Shown here piece by piece: positions 30,601 through 31,894 of a DNA stretch of 31,894 nucleotides; the first letter of the stretch is position 1; each line of letters starts with the position of its first letter. The DNA is from Clostridia bacterium. Its GTDB lineage: Bacteria; Bacillota; Clostridia; Christensenellales; DTU072. The notes under the pieces were generated by a model that was not told the DNA's origin, did no database searches, and saw only the letters and a list, made by a program, of their open reading frames with translations. The DNA is taken from assembly GCA_028699795.1 (NCBI GenBank), contig JAQVTZ010000004.1:1-31894 (forward strand), written 5' to 3'. The position numbers and the translations under genes were made by a program.

Positions 30601-31894
30601 AAGAGCGCGAATTGCCGTTGGTCAAGAGGGTATTGAGCAAGAGTTTTATGTCAATGTCAACATCAGACCCAGCCAGTTGCTAAGCATCGCGCCGCTAGAA
30701 GACTATACGAATCCCAATTCAATTTTGAAGATTGAAGAGGGCAAAATTACGGAGTTATCCGTCGATCCGTTTATCGGTTTCGTCGGGTTGCCCTCTGAGG
30801 TCGAGGCTACCTTCCTTAATGTAGACAAAAAAGTTGAGGTCGAGGTAGATTGGAAATACAGCAAGATTGTGGATGCGATGACAACCGAAGGCGGTTTGTT
30901 TAACGAAGACAACAATATGGCCGCGGTAGCAACGATTTATTACAGAGACACCGAGGGATACAAAGCGGCAATGCAGTCCCTAGAAATTCCCGTTGTCGTC
31001 ATCAACAGAACCATACTGAGTACCAAAGTAAGCAAGACACTTACGGGCGGCGGATTTGTAGATCTCGCCTATACCCGTACAATCAATCCTTATGTAGAGC
31101 CGTACAGTGAAGATTTCGAAGACGAAAACTTCTCGTACTACAGAAGAGTATTGTTAGAGGTCAAAGACGGCAATTCGACCAAGAATATCGAATACACGCT
31201 GGATGCTTCTAATTACAAGATTATTGATATAGCAACTGGTGTTGCGACCAACCTTAAGAATCTATATACGGGACGCAATGTTGTCGTTACCATGACTTAC
31301 GGTGAAACAGGGGCGACGGTGGCAAGAGATACCAAAATTACTGCGACAATCGATGTCACAATCGCCAACATGACTTATGCCGAAGGTCTGGAAGAAGCGT
31401 ATTATATCGATCCTTACGGTATCAAAACGGATCCCGAGAATCCTGCGTACGATTCAAAGTATGCCACCTCGGTAGTTTATGCCAACGGGCCCGACGCAAT
31501 TATCACAGAGGACGGCATCGCATATCTGTGTGAAATCACCTATAATTCTTCAGACCTAAACTATGTGTACCGCGGCAAGAGAAAAGTGGAACTGGATTAT
31601 ACGGGTGGTGTGTCTAGATTGTATGCGAGCATCGGCAACGAAATGGGCGGTATCCAAACCATTAGCATACCCGTCTATTATGAAGACAGAACGATTACCA
31701 AACTGTTCGAAACGGAGAATGCGGCAACCTTTGTCGGCTCAGCAGACCAAAGAGCGACTTCTTACTTCAAGTTAGATCCGTTTAAGCTTTACAGCAAAGA
31801 GACTGCGTATCCTCAAAACAGTAATATTTCTTTCTATTCGGCAGAGGGCGACGAGTTATATGGTAGTTACGATAATACCAAGCCCGGCGGAATC
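9674..31894 (+). CDS. Giant modular lipoprotein, at least 7,407 residues (3' end outside window)
   Basis: The frame runs without a stop from ATG 9674 to the last base, which completes a codon. GGAGG lies six bases upstream. The signal peptide (Lys at 3 and 5, a hydrophobic core, then AMASC) ends at Cys26 followed by charged residues, so it is most likely a lipoprotein anchored outside the cytoplasmic membrane. Layout by residue: about 27-4,900 recurring beta/helix modules with 13 aligned landmarks; about 4,916-5,090 two carboxypeptidase-regulatory-like domains; about 5,090-5,890 an unassigned region with hydrophobic helices; about 5,900 to the edge Big_4-like domains. No enzyme motif was recognised. 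Cysteine is rare and the composition is acidic with many Asn, Asp, Tyr and Thr, as in secreted proteins. The protein could be an adhesin, surface fibre or scaffold, or a lipid-binding conduit. It has its own promoter, and no gene before it clearly belongs to the same unit. Confidence 0.93.
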   Translation, partial: MNKNKLLAIILILVLCATLIIAMASCSPREEEYLDDVTRGEPIVPPPVEIVKPLASEEANSALVKAFNNSKLKYPSSENSEWYVIDLRFKYFLEDYTTSPSTIKNYNAVFQANLNRFNNNKSEVFIRITDIVSEEVVLGFYYADNTTFIDYGDKEYYTEELNFTTVAYLLVNSLGNLSLPQAILSFITPSDESGASVIDTGIAMLDEYSFVKSFLFDFESIKQVTYQDGAKQDIVVPFNIELLTEFLKRGRIQFMDLINLELSWTGFGLPNLDPILGHFLGFTLEQIVKKPWPEMDFTFSAITQLSDLEREDEEGNVETFKDYTFEGIGIEVIAEETDEFPNGEYYLSINMDPFRMGLSDKKAEINFLGYDVNDEGKDDRYEKGSFFNLQLAGEMMVEAASQNDPPAGYVQFTLNDVLGTFIDLGPMGNIPIKFEQEGQQQVASHAFAIGFDAKLALNVVNPMATKLEATLTFQDAPFLKIYLEEQVLYIDCSELTEWVIDPLTSEPVKKQIIPSLKLTDFDLNGLLGGLMSTLQPIFDPTYTDIELPDDNPEAQNAEDEQETVEPEESGLDIMALIEFVIDNITFSPDTADPQMLTLHLDNTAINDILAMLLGDGIYMVDENGEQIRDENDNPIKKSIGIRSLTLSLDEKDVVHTVKIDAELTNEVMFGFHLLNLAYFETPVFQNSVIIGTPAARASFIDIKTNRYYNAEATGVVELGMTQGTELDLTDLIAAQLENVLLSVGITDTANLTVGYKLLAQVDMLDITQTQLSLTFYIMESGNAELSDANIFLFLYINVFDDALYLDLSRLDVLKQKIPALNIIGSLPKLKFGNLGIKEMLGSIDLSSLFGSDEAVNLALQAAFIVRDPVQASGDLLSSLLMGSILANAEGEETEDGGLDIMSLIGSAIAGVNIDSRLNTLIVALNAQILSTLMSTLLATDLTLPSVQGQLKLQLVGVNNTLPDSDGYLSLKLALLDSKNNETKAFFFDADLLRTIRLATGEKTVTIPSADGTAFQKSSFADFKEYLSTLTVGLSTTGSMSLAVDGDISLDSYISEYINGFLGNMLQGLGLQFNFNNHTIFDLTFELKANINLHVTTGEDGVMALDTNALLNSKLALTLSANIKGPDNSVTKEEIIGIYLLDGTAYLNLSYFGMPSIAINNVPQLIEMMGLFAPSAEELQNAAGTPEGVLNAANLENPSAVALQILINSNQIAFNLSKDIILQLLTMLMGDTSMLPTTFKDTDIVVGLAKGISFSVTTGVEAFNLSLSLDDIGLYVAEDELPAIVLPTLPDGQEFYRTDAEELTSVHIKAEGHFYFTSEPDEGNTKRVISLTPALQGLLGMQDLNAYLDLLGLVDANIYFLVEADININNIVDSSVRLVLASHEITEDGNEDDYILTAYYQEGDLYLNTTLLGIGKLYIKDVDNVFTALMFDDETAQNQAILRNAPSNAEGMSVTNYLDIMFVPGGISLLVTKSALFTVFTALGLDLSAMFEGLDIQAQFDLFINPINVKLQAIIGQEGAADGIHVGIELNNLVVVFDSLIVMPDWEAEGYTLIESLNSLKVSLDGYFDLSVIGNEEGEDFDFIMQRVRDRLGDSAGLIDMQELLNFGLLLRVIGGEYGGTIYYSIDAVIDLVDINNLNLSLRLSSEDAYVNFKNTGDDSGLGNILGLYIISEDGKLNLYFDGSGLHMQNEAGEPLFSIGKIKITDLNSFVGIFSAQGPAPLELPSNAEGEPSGIDTLGKDIILSIATEADLQAAPIIVNVTTGAIYALLEMIGLDISEFFYNYEPSIQLTIGEPTEIDPVTLLPVIGKANLIKLDAELNNLLSISVGIAEPQVQPNPDTTLFQTIAQDPTFYHINAYENELWVKISFSGSLEFKAENTSENPTDPANYPIDFERLIQTFFQEASFSAILNNLGYQTRSINYDIQVSLNIKDILKGNEGLVDGLNALIVLTIVEEGKDLEDCDKMTAYLYGGHLYLDLTPILGENGKIKIENLITKIDQVGGGVLPPDYLEPANAIGPYQATDEEQEAVARIIIALGNTNGLSVTALTDVLAIMLNAINLPQSLVSDTTVKLGDVLTEVFHENLMVYGQIAGGDNALEVGIEIASYSLTFMFKNIVLDFEDYMIGNYSFRELDYTPIDRDLPQIYVDLNMEFGINMDGGPDDPQEYDFEELISQFVNIGGMQIEVILKILEQISNEFRFTIKGTLQLQDFLSSELAIILYNAHTDEEVLSIYYIDKDLYIDLECFNIQRVHIIDAIDYFSTLFEKFSPEGAAPVSMMEAFNESSGDPVQPVATYINLTLCPEGFIINTGLTAIFAVLNLFGFSMDAYADPIQSVGQMELDIALLSPSDILGVDIIFSSYDPILSTETEKVLSGQHATIHLGISNQYEINLNPGEDEKLLAPSGYTTIQDSIPTLGIKTSLYFRLDLDNDTVENINKAPLSDILDSFLESAMSKMLLEMALNISGYANGEHAVDFEFEILANVDPSNLGAIQLQVTLYQVLADGSKIMYLRLNVSNNNAYIDLTPLGGPKFKIEGVMSMLFGTEDNYYAASNASGEQGGNQEAFGENDSATLSLTAELVNDGFYIKAYKDAFVVLLQLLGYSSFDMFNNITATIFAVPKNNTVELGIDVGLWTQNTQIIGVGLGMEGIALQFEAFSGEQLIIPLSSEYRTAQNIDTIYFETQFRINVATAEGNIPLTSLYDSLLGDAYPLLINTLPGLFEIENLGDTLIIDLNTTINIGLIMQYMDQSSMTEEAYKEKYGEFASLTLFDVINGVQLRIKISSEAAPESFTMEIIYYKDTLYIDASVLGLGKVKFEEFEDLFQYFSDFLAGTPTTEEEEIVLNGPYNAEGDAQEDTRQLVKIALNIFKGQGVALALGKDVFSFLGAMLGLDINQYIQDVITPSSSISFTPGAENGEEVSRFNVNFELVANSARVYSIENGYPVRTINGVPVRVERDGKTLYQLCDQYGNGLYQELFGEGEEVTGVGIVGITYDIYGNKIFGNPVYQDASGNEVIKQLYAYADEQGNMLMRGVYVLAAETGGKMYQIIGENEGGYIYGNEVYVNANNDYETTVINGTVYYLKADENGDAVYETVYGEAMDKDGKLTAYTKDTDGTIIWGNEVYLHEEEPVIKELYQLADAEGNGLMEAVYGEGFYDEGAMSIGFSYVCNEMRVGIDNETVNMGESTIAPIISVDERADYTNYNELVVYASLNLSLTCALKDGKIAADSTIAQIFKILGLDTVLNTDVVFSGGNETLQIDLRGEVGVDFSKLLSRNMEDAKMAVCAYFDLTYMIIDNTTDTVYHSQNLANIYFFNDDMYVEINALGRSPGDTIQGTSIKFKFVNSKIYRIFTELFGVTPEEEESPVENEEEELDQENDPLGLYQLTRSFNAIGSGDANDLEKLQSVMRLQSTGFSLIVTKELAIAVLQSFLITEDTPEGSVLHELDFNEMINEAVDGAEVGVYFDDNGMSLRLNLFKMQSVDVDNENYYYVTAGYDITLSLLHNRVVEDDFGNEETLYTTVSFEEAKYNALFDWMAYDPDLQIFYSQCFNSSDVEWRFTVSLDIDLGIDFAAYILDWSSLFALEYEETAFFLQFLNDVDGSVTAHVEVDMLFTSLTDMKLDVLLTLSDEGGELMALCFMGNLHLPNYAVTGPQVFLELPGLADDAKGILLDASVFEYWLSLDLMPLINSFNDGTEEPEPEPSGLSNEEGEPIVEEDEANPYWWVNLLDSIEFTKGEISLIVAQSAIRTILQQLLGFPFDDVGKTSIKLNNVDNTLSFNFALDHQPEIDVTAINFDNVKKMNVYPLSQKLVDLDPAYPLFDAPIQNVYVADSSGREIIYVEYVYDYNADQQNGFALYNEYVSNIIKTGYTEVYYSADGWYLDNEAKGVASTVAKYSSVNRLVITISEYIAGDNLGEEGFNYNKLQPADIQVLKVYPYEDIEAIDSDFPVFENSDKLERSYANYDSVYDRNIYYVLYKEITEEAFLAYADLINLRGYLIMQHVDTPYTYKFTKDYKYVSAALAYNPDSQEMVVAIASNENRLKFNAKLKNMELVLGDNDIFAKRYDNPAYYAEYFNNRANFAPLSAYKWAVEVNSVLSIDDTIGGLFDLTELTSSFLPGDMGALNFALQPAEDLDIRVGFSLRVFMDFGDLSNLCLQLSVTYGTEAYNKEIALITYMGHGNGSETGTIYADLSGLALPAITLEGIDLGEMIKEMLGNLDLSGGTGAEEEPLEGPQNVAKILRKDLSKVDFDSALMLFTASSKEVSLAITGALAYSLIAGIPGNDTFRLPMFKNLRVGWCEEDGLAGLELRLTDDTPYEKAFRIGYNFKQSYSTFKQNQLCMISPNTNAQGDTITYEDISTLSRVGLGLSANLRLRTKNAADQKTVQVEALEALLEKLVGMDPGGCDLQFQDTVMVFGLNLRVYADLAALENTSLMLELTYNEETIIAIYYIGETNAVYANLSGMGFFKAVINGVDLMKILGVFLSGVLTEDVGLDVASLLSSVLTTEEEPSDGTEGLSGLSNLSAPYAASDNLRTSTDVPIIRILLGNEELTINPNSAVLTALFPDMKLPQYRDLRLSTNISYGLNNMNMRLKLDDVGNNITIEVPEQAFQFKIGSAASEYAITANMINSNDYGGLTGINLTADDKGEMATSMNMAALVSTLVDTVMLNGFRVYIDKRNDYWYMRDLRYRVPGNEFTPSPSGPVYDPTDDDTGFEKEANVFEIDLGFSFSIPLSDITFGLVDDFNFDGKIPIGEAFKPVYFGNAYRRVRLVLDKTSTNSLNVTIDQLTQVHGVTTDYSDSDNWEPMSARAFISNHTVRLSLNSALTLDLTFVAEWLLDLAIKAIMQAIGVPSSITGLVSGLIADLLAPLVMNLIGNLTGYGNPLKLGKIVDDLTGGGIELIKLYLPELLAESVDDINVDYGSLYGRVTDSETDEPIVGATVTAGKYRTTTDNNGYYAFINLPASTYSIVVKAAGYYENPIPGMPATSATVNSCNTHPATEVNFLLTEYEEVYFDNLTVNGTIKNSSGVGVSGVLIYFDGGSQAVAMTNSSGYYSFTIAQVRGFYHTVSCSLGMSRQITVNAHNQTRTVNMNQSAVTEGTISGSVFTVKDERLIYEGVLSSILKDAEESDEEFLNEYIQPMGDSSKLLPNTGIMEGVYYSETDDVVYALYSNMSLAGFASTYFNDLNGVGYTMEAVGNVYHSFNTTTYSVIDAFRLTYGRNADNTADLGNDDADTLVVMAFKKLELLPANPAEIEIWVELADSPVRTIRQTDSYNGKQQNANEKDNMTLEGESCEPQTPRNYVYDIDSNLNLAANGTFAIKKMALNTKYRVKFRSKIYDNYDMSQTITLTTSSGSLPKVVLVSRDKAWYETPSKNENMLEGLRLRLGADILDAPGVNVYGEGSGGYVQTPSDGGYAPDGVPQTLYSWAMGLGSDVANKLIGAIPYVGGLIPGWNPNDENVDEKGKPIFVPWNNYVNGYEGGIADNSNSVSYFEIWLNSDFVANLFDTLYEMLLPMAGMSPIKPDQTKLIKDLATYPAGTGSEDREFYKYIGVFNENNDQQIYDPKYTDKATYRQALIAASPKIPAGLISFVFSYLFTSFPGFLQNETVVNLIQVVAYAVMDDQLDQITRLLSHILPFTYPYSMFEEMDLQGNPLNGTLIPATTGGDTFAVTNKLEEGPLLVNSGGTVTGGSITTNPTFDIDGNQLTGYSREVDYYDMSVYLKVVLNNASKTQSLLDRMVMFINGTTYEGSSKGIISDTYNWKPNCVSLRADTISYENGVVSDANQARYGKIQKWIKSNVTNNYIVINDYKYVTENGVTVKEIVGRTYIRDVYGHYDDDDREYMTGSADDIEANALLSAKDDHYMELDLVNTGIKLRVVQGSLSGTFYTVKTDSGDGMNGDIIHSVYTPPTEILFHDPYNLADFTAVGGTWAGVTGIRHNLKQDGTYSVPNVLQILPNRYNAVFADGTTKDSLGVYVHWSMDSLNFTPSLEGSSGYIIGYCANKTYGVNNDGIITKIKATLSGGLIVDPTSTLKLNEAGTEPLENDIPVLALEPIDPFNFNQEAYMAKLPQTLAYSVKFQYKVGDGSFETFINHEGIEVDYIYKRYVFNNLEWDMSNTELSYEGGTAYIKLTYRYIASRHVDSGAIKGEDSLPVTIQVPVQVLDRSVSYVTAPVANSVGNIKRDPEEGPFVRNLVEFNPLDSADYKSAMESVTQLHLYTAVGELDKPVISVDADDLNRYDPTVLTQGIYNVYYYIEDDFGGTQRIKVEVQVLSRQIVESTTLSAYGDTTDAETGYRVKEMVPFQNDGLQLPQTLEVGYGTVTTEGGSTFVDVHTVETLSIANGDYYWEIPAMTYNFAGSAPTKDYIVNAVVGNGAIQQRLPVIIRVSRRIPTSMARAYVYPYDGTVMGANVEAGVVDTSQMFTFSDGNQTVPNGESLLWNTKTMFRFDPETMGTTFEADTLTVDGITCYDNMRFTDPSFAGNGSGYYVDAVLHDELFGTAIVKNVYITILKSDIESLVIPDQPINQYYADQDIADYLAQENIEAKLYNTTILEENILISDDNFDIVSWRYADEGGLAASYGEEVASVFIIVTVGNQNYAANPIWTQQVVVNIKSLLEDLTIKGLVSDEIIINDPYDYTLPDTIEVEYEDETVTADRFLPVTYDLGEYKDDFYKSAYIMGSVTIGSHPNNQVTLDVKYTNGNTRLVESVTYYTDEACTNAFDFEQTLYAFDTWSLPGYAKVEFKPGEEEPVNETKDMSVYWESMYSVYQDEQNNDVIVQGGYTQEGGKLYLSAWIGDPVFGYIKESKTMEIYPEKITDTFDTVPDYVYLNPYLDIHTQLQEKVSTEAEVKTKSSKDNTTRTRTLSIAYPQIPLTYDSERIYTDLTFDIGITTNLGSVGNVREGEQVPNYGFEVRQKLSSIIVVEERLAIGIGTSLVGSIYEQIDFNEYTTTEVLFRNGGQLYLPVEWNEEDIASLPYTFLGGNFTVRARIAVGQEGIEQEFYVNVNIRPSQLLSIAPLEDYTNPNSILKIEEGKITELSVDPFIGFVGLPSEVEATFLNVDKKVEVEVDWKYSKIVDAMTTEGGLFNEDNNMAAVATIYYRDTEGYKAAMQSLEIPVVVINRTILSTKVSKTLTGGGFVDLAYTRTINPYVEPYSEDFEDENFSYYRRVLLEVKDGNSTKNIEYTLDASNYKIIDIATGVATNLKNLYTGRNVVVTMTYGETGATVARDTKITATIDVTIANMTYAEGLEEAYYIDPYGIKTDPENPAYDSKYATSVVYANGPDAIITEDGIAYLCEITYNSSDLNYVYRGKRKVELDYTGGVSRLYASIGNEMGGIQTISIPVYYEDRTITKLFETENAATFVGSADQRATSYFKLDPFKLYSKETAYPQNSNISFYSAEGDELYGSYDNTKPGGI
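9752..11100 (+). other. N-terminal region of the giant protein before the first clear module landmark
   Basis: Residues about 27-476 start with a short Pro/Glu-rich linker (GEPIVPPPVE) after the lipid-anchored Cys. A helix then strands follow (ALVKAFNNSKLKY, WYVIDLRFKYFL, VVLGFYYADNTTF). The alternating hydrophobic strands resemble those of the later modules, so this is probably a first, diverged module or a cap. No family can be named. Confidence 0.5.
18460..19140 (+). repeat. Four-copy beta-hairpin repeat inserted in one module
   Basis: Units of about 53-61 residues begin near 18490, 18660, 18830 and 19015. They share a pattern of x-G-N-x-V-Y, then L-Y-x-x-A-D-x-x-G-N, then V-Y-G-E; examples are FGNPVYQDASGNEV, YGNEVYVNANND and WGNEVYLHEEEPVIKELYQ. 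They are rich in Tyr, Gly and Asp and very different from the amphipathic strands around them. The insertion accounts for most of the long 18065-19610 interval. It resembles generic YG/WG-type hairpin repeats of surface proteins, but no named family is claimed. Confidence 0.65.
21059..21780 (+). repeat. Duplicated domain of about 110-125 residues inserted in one module
   Basis: Copy 1 spans about 21059-21390 and copy 2 about 21440-21770. Both run VYP, an acidic stretch, DxxxPxF, a strand with YVxY or YVLY, a helix ending in a GYT- or GYL-type turn, a Tyr/Lys stretch, then V-A-x or S-x-x-x-x-V-x-I strands. The helix contains F-A/L-x-Y in both. This pair explains the long 20618-22214 interval. 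The pattern is reminiscent of small domains found in Clostridial lipoproteins, but I cannot name the family. Confidence 0.5.
24128..24290 (+). other. Hydrophobic helical segment at the end of the module array
   Basis: Residues about 4,819-4,872 form two or three hydrophobic helices (AEWLLDLAIKAIMQAIGV, SGLIADLLAPLVMNLIG) broken by VPSS and Gly. They are less polar than the amphipathic helices elsewhere in the protein and could pack as a cap on the module array or contact a membrane. Confidence 0.5.
24419..24670 (+). other. Carboxypeptidase-regulatory-like domain 1 of the giant protein
   Basis: Residues about 4,916-4,999 read LYGRVTDSETDEPIVGATV, then TTTDNNGYYAFINLPAS, then YSIVVKAAGYY. This is the classic order of the CarboxypepD_reg-like fold: GxVxD, PxxGAxVx, T-D-x-x-G-x-Y-x-F, L-x-x-G/S-x-Y-x-x-x-v-x-a-x-G-Y. 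Such domains act as rigid spacers in exported proteins. It marks the boundary between the module array and the C-terminal half. Confidence 0.85.
24698..24931 (+). other. Carboxypeptidase-regulatory-like domain 2 of the giant protein
   Basis: Residues about 5,009-5,086 contain LTVNGTIKNSSGVGVSGVLI, then AMTNSSGYYSFTI, then a closing RTVNMNQS strand. The order matches domain 1, but it is more diverged and shorter. Confidence 0.75.
25928..26520 (+). other. Hydrophobic helix-rich stretch in the central C-terminal region
   Basis: Two hydrophobic patches occur: WAMGLGSDVANKLIGAIPYV with GGLIPGW after it (25928-26010), and AGLISFVFSYLFTSFPGFL with a following helix VVNLIQVVAYAV (26402-26520). They sit between polar beta-rich sequence and have no obvious counterpart in the module array. 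They could be membrane-interacting helices or a buried core. The rest of 24940-27360 is Asn/Asp/Tyr-rich, without a family I recognise. Confidence 0.45.
27365..31894 (+). repeat. C-terminal array of Big_4-like domains (continues past the window)
   Basis: Domain cores of the Big_4 form LPxxVxVxYxDG...VxW recur: ILPNRYNAVFADG (27512), KLPQTLAYSVKFQY (27851), QLPQTLEVGYG (28574), TLPDTIEVEYEDETV (29561), SLPGYAKVEFKPG (29846) and GLPSEVEATFLNV with VDW (30788). Each unit closes with a strand such as VQVLDRSV, VQVLSRQI, IIRVSRRI, VNVNIRPSQ or VVVINRTI. Units run about 310-365 bases, or about 105-120 residues, and several boundaries show NPY or DPY just after the closing strand. About a dozen units are visible and the last is cut by the window edge. 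Confidence 0.65.

Noticed and set aside
1..31894. CRISPR array, insertion sequence, prophage, tRNA or rRNA
   Set aside because: No direct repeats with unique spacers, transposase-like frames, terminal inverted repeats, phage genes or structural RNA sequences were seen. The repeats found are diverged and protein-level.

Overview
The window looks like a chromosomal segment of a Gram-positive anaerobe of the Bacillota, most likely an uncultured gut-type Clostridia. The evidence is near-consensus sigma-A promoters with 17-base spacers, strong GGAGG ribosome binding sites, a TTG start, hairpin-plus-T terminators, several lipoprotein signal peptides, and protein families common in that group. The assignment is inference; no rRNA, tRNA or other phylogenetic marker is present.

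Layout, bases 1-9360. A gene fragment (1-144) is followed by a membrane-anchored lipase-like hydrolase with an SdrD_B-type C-terminal domain (183-1721). A bidirectional terminator separates it from a leftward pair: a PIG-L/LmbE deacetylase (2471-3241) and a GtrA-like membrane protein (1797-2402). Back-to-back promoters at 3273-3373 drive this pair and a rightward four-gene run. That run holds a transglutaminase lipoprotein with Big_2-like domains (3412-6300), a DUF4380-like protein (6346-7188), a ROK-fold kinase-like protein lacking the usual zinc motif (7202-8533) and a second PIG-L deacetylase of the AHQDD type (8550-9356). It ends at a terminator at 9381-9416. The set suggests handling of an N-acetylated sugar or glycolipid at the envelope, but the substrate cannot be read from sequence.

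Layout, 9360-31894. About 70% of the window is one uninterrupted reading frame that starts at 9674 and is still open at the last base, at least 7,407 codons. It has a perfect consensus promoter (TTGACA, 17 bases, TATAAT) and a leader with a terminator-like hairpin. The product begins with a lipoprotein signal peptide. About 4,900 residues follow with a recurring module (period about 245-340 residues) of amphipathic strands, a landmark of the form LYLDLSxLG...GKxKI, an acidic linker often containing NAEG, and an amphipathic helix segment GxxLxVTKxxLxxLLxxLG. Two inter-landmark intervals are stretched by insertions that are themselves repetitive. Two carboxypeptidase-regulatory-like domains then form a hinge, followed by a region with hydrophobic helices, and a C-terminal array of Big_4-like domains of about 110-120 residues that runs off the edge.

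The giant lipoprotein is the main candidate for an undescribed system. Its size, signal peptide, repeats and order of parts are seen directly. Its function is not known; an elongated envelope protein acting as an adhesin or scaffold, or as a lipid-binding conduit, are both hypotheses.
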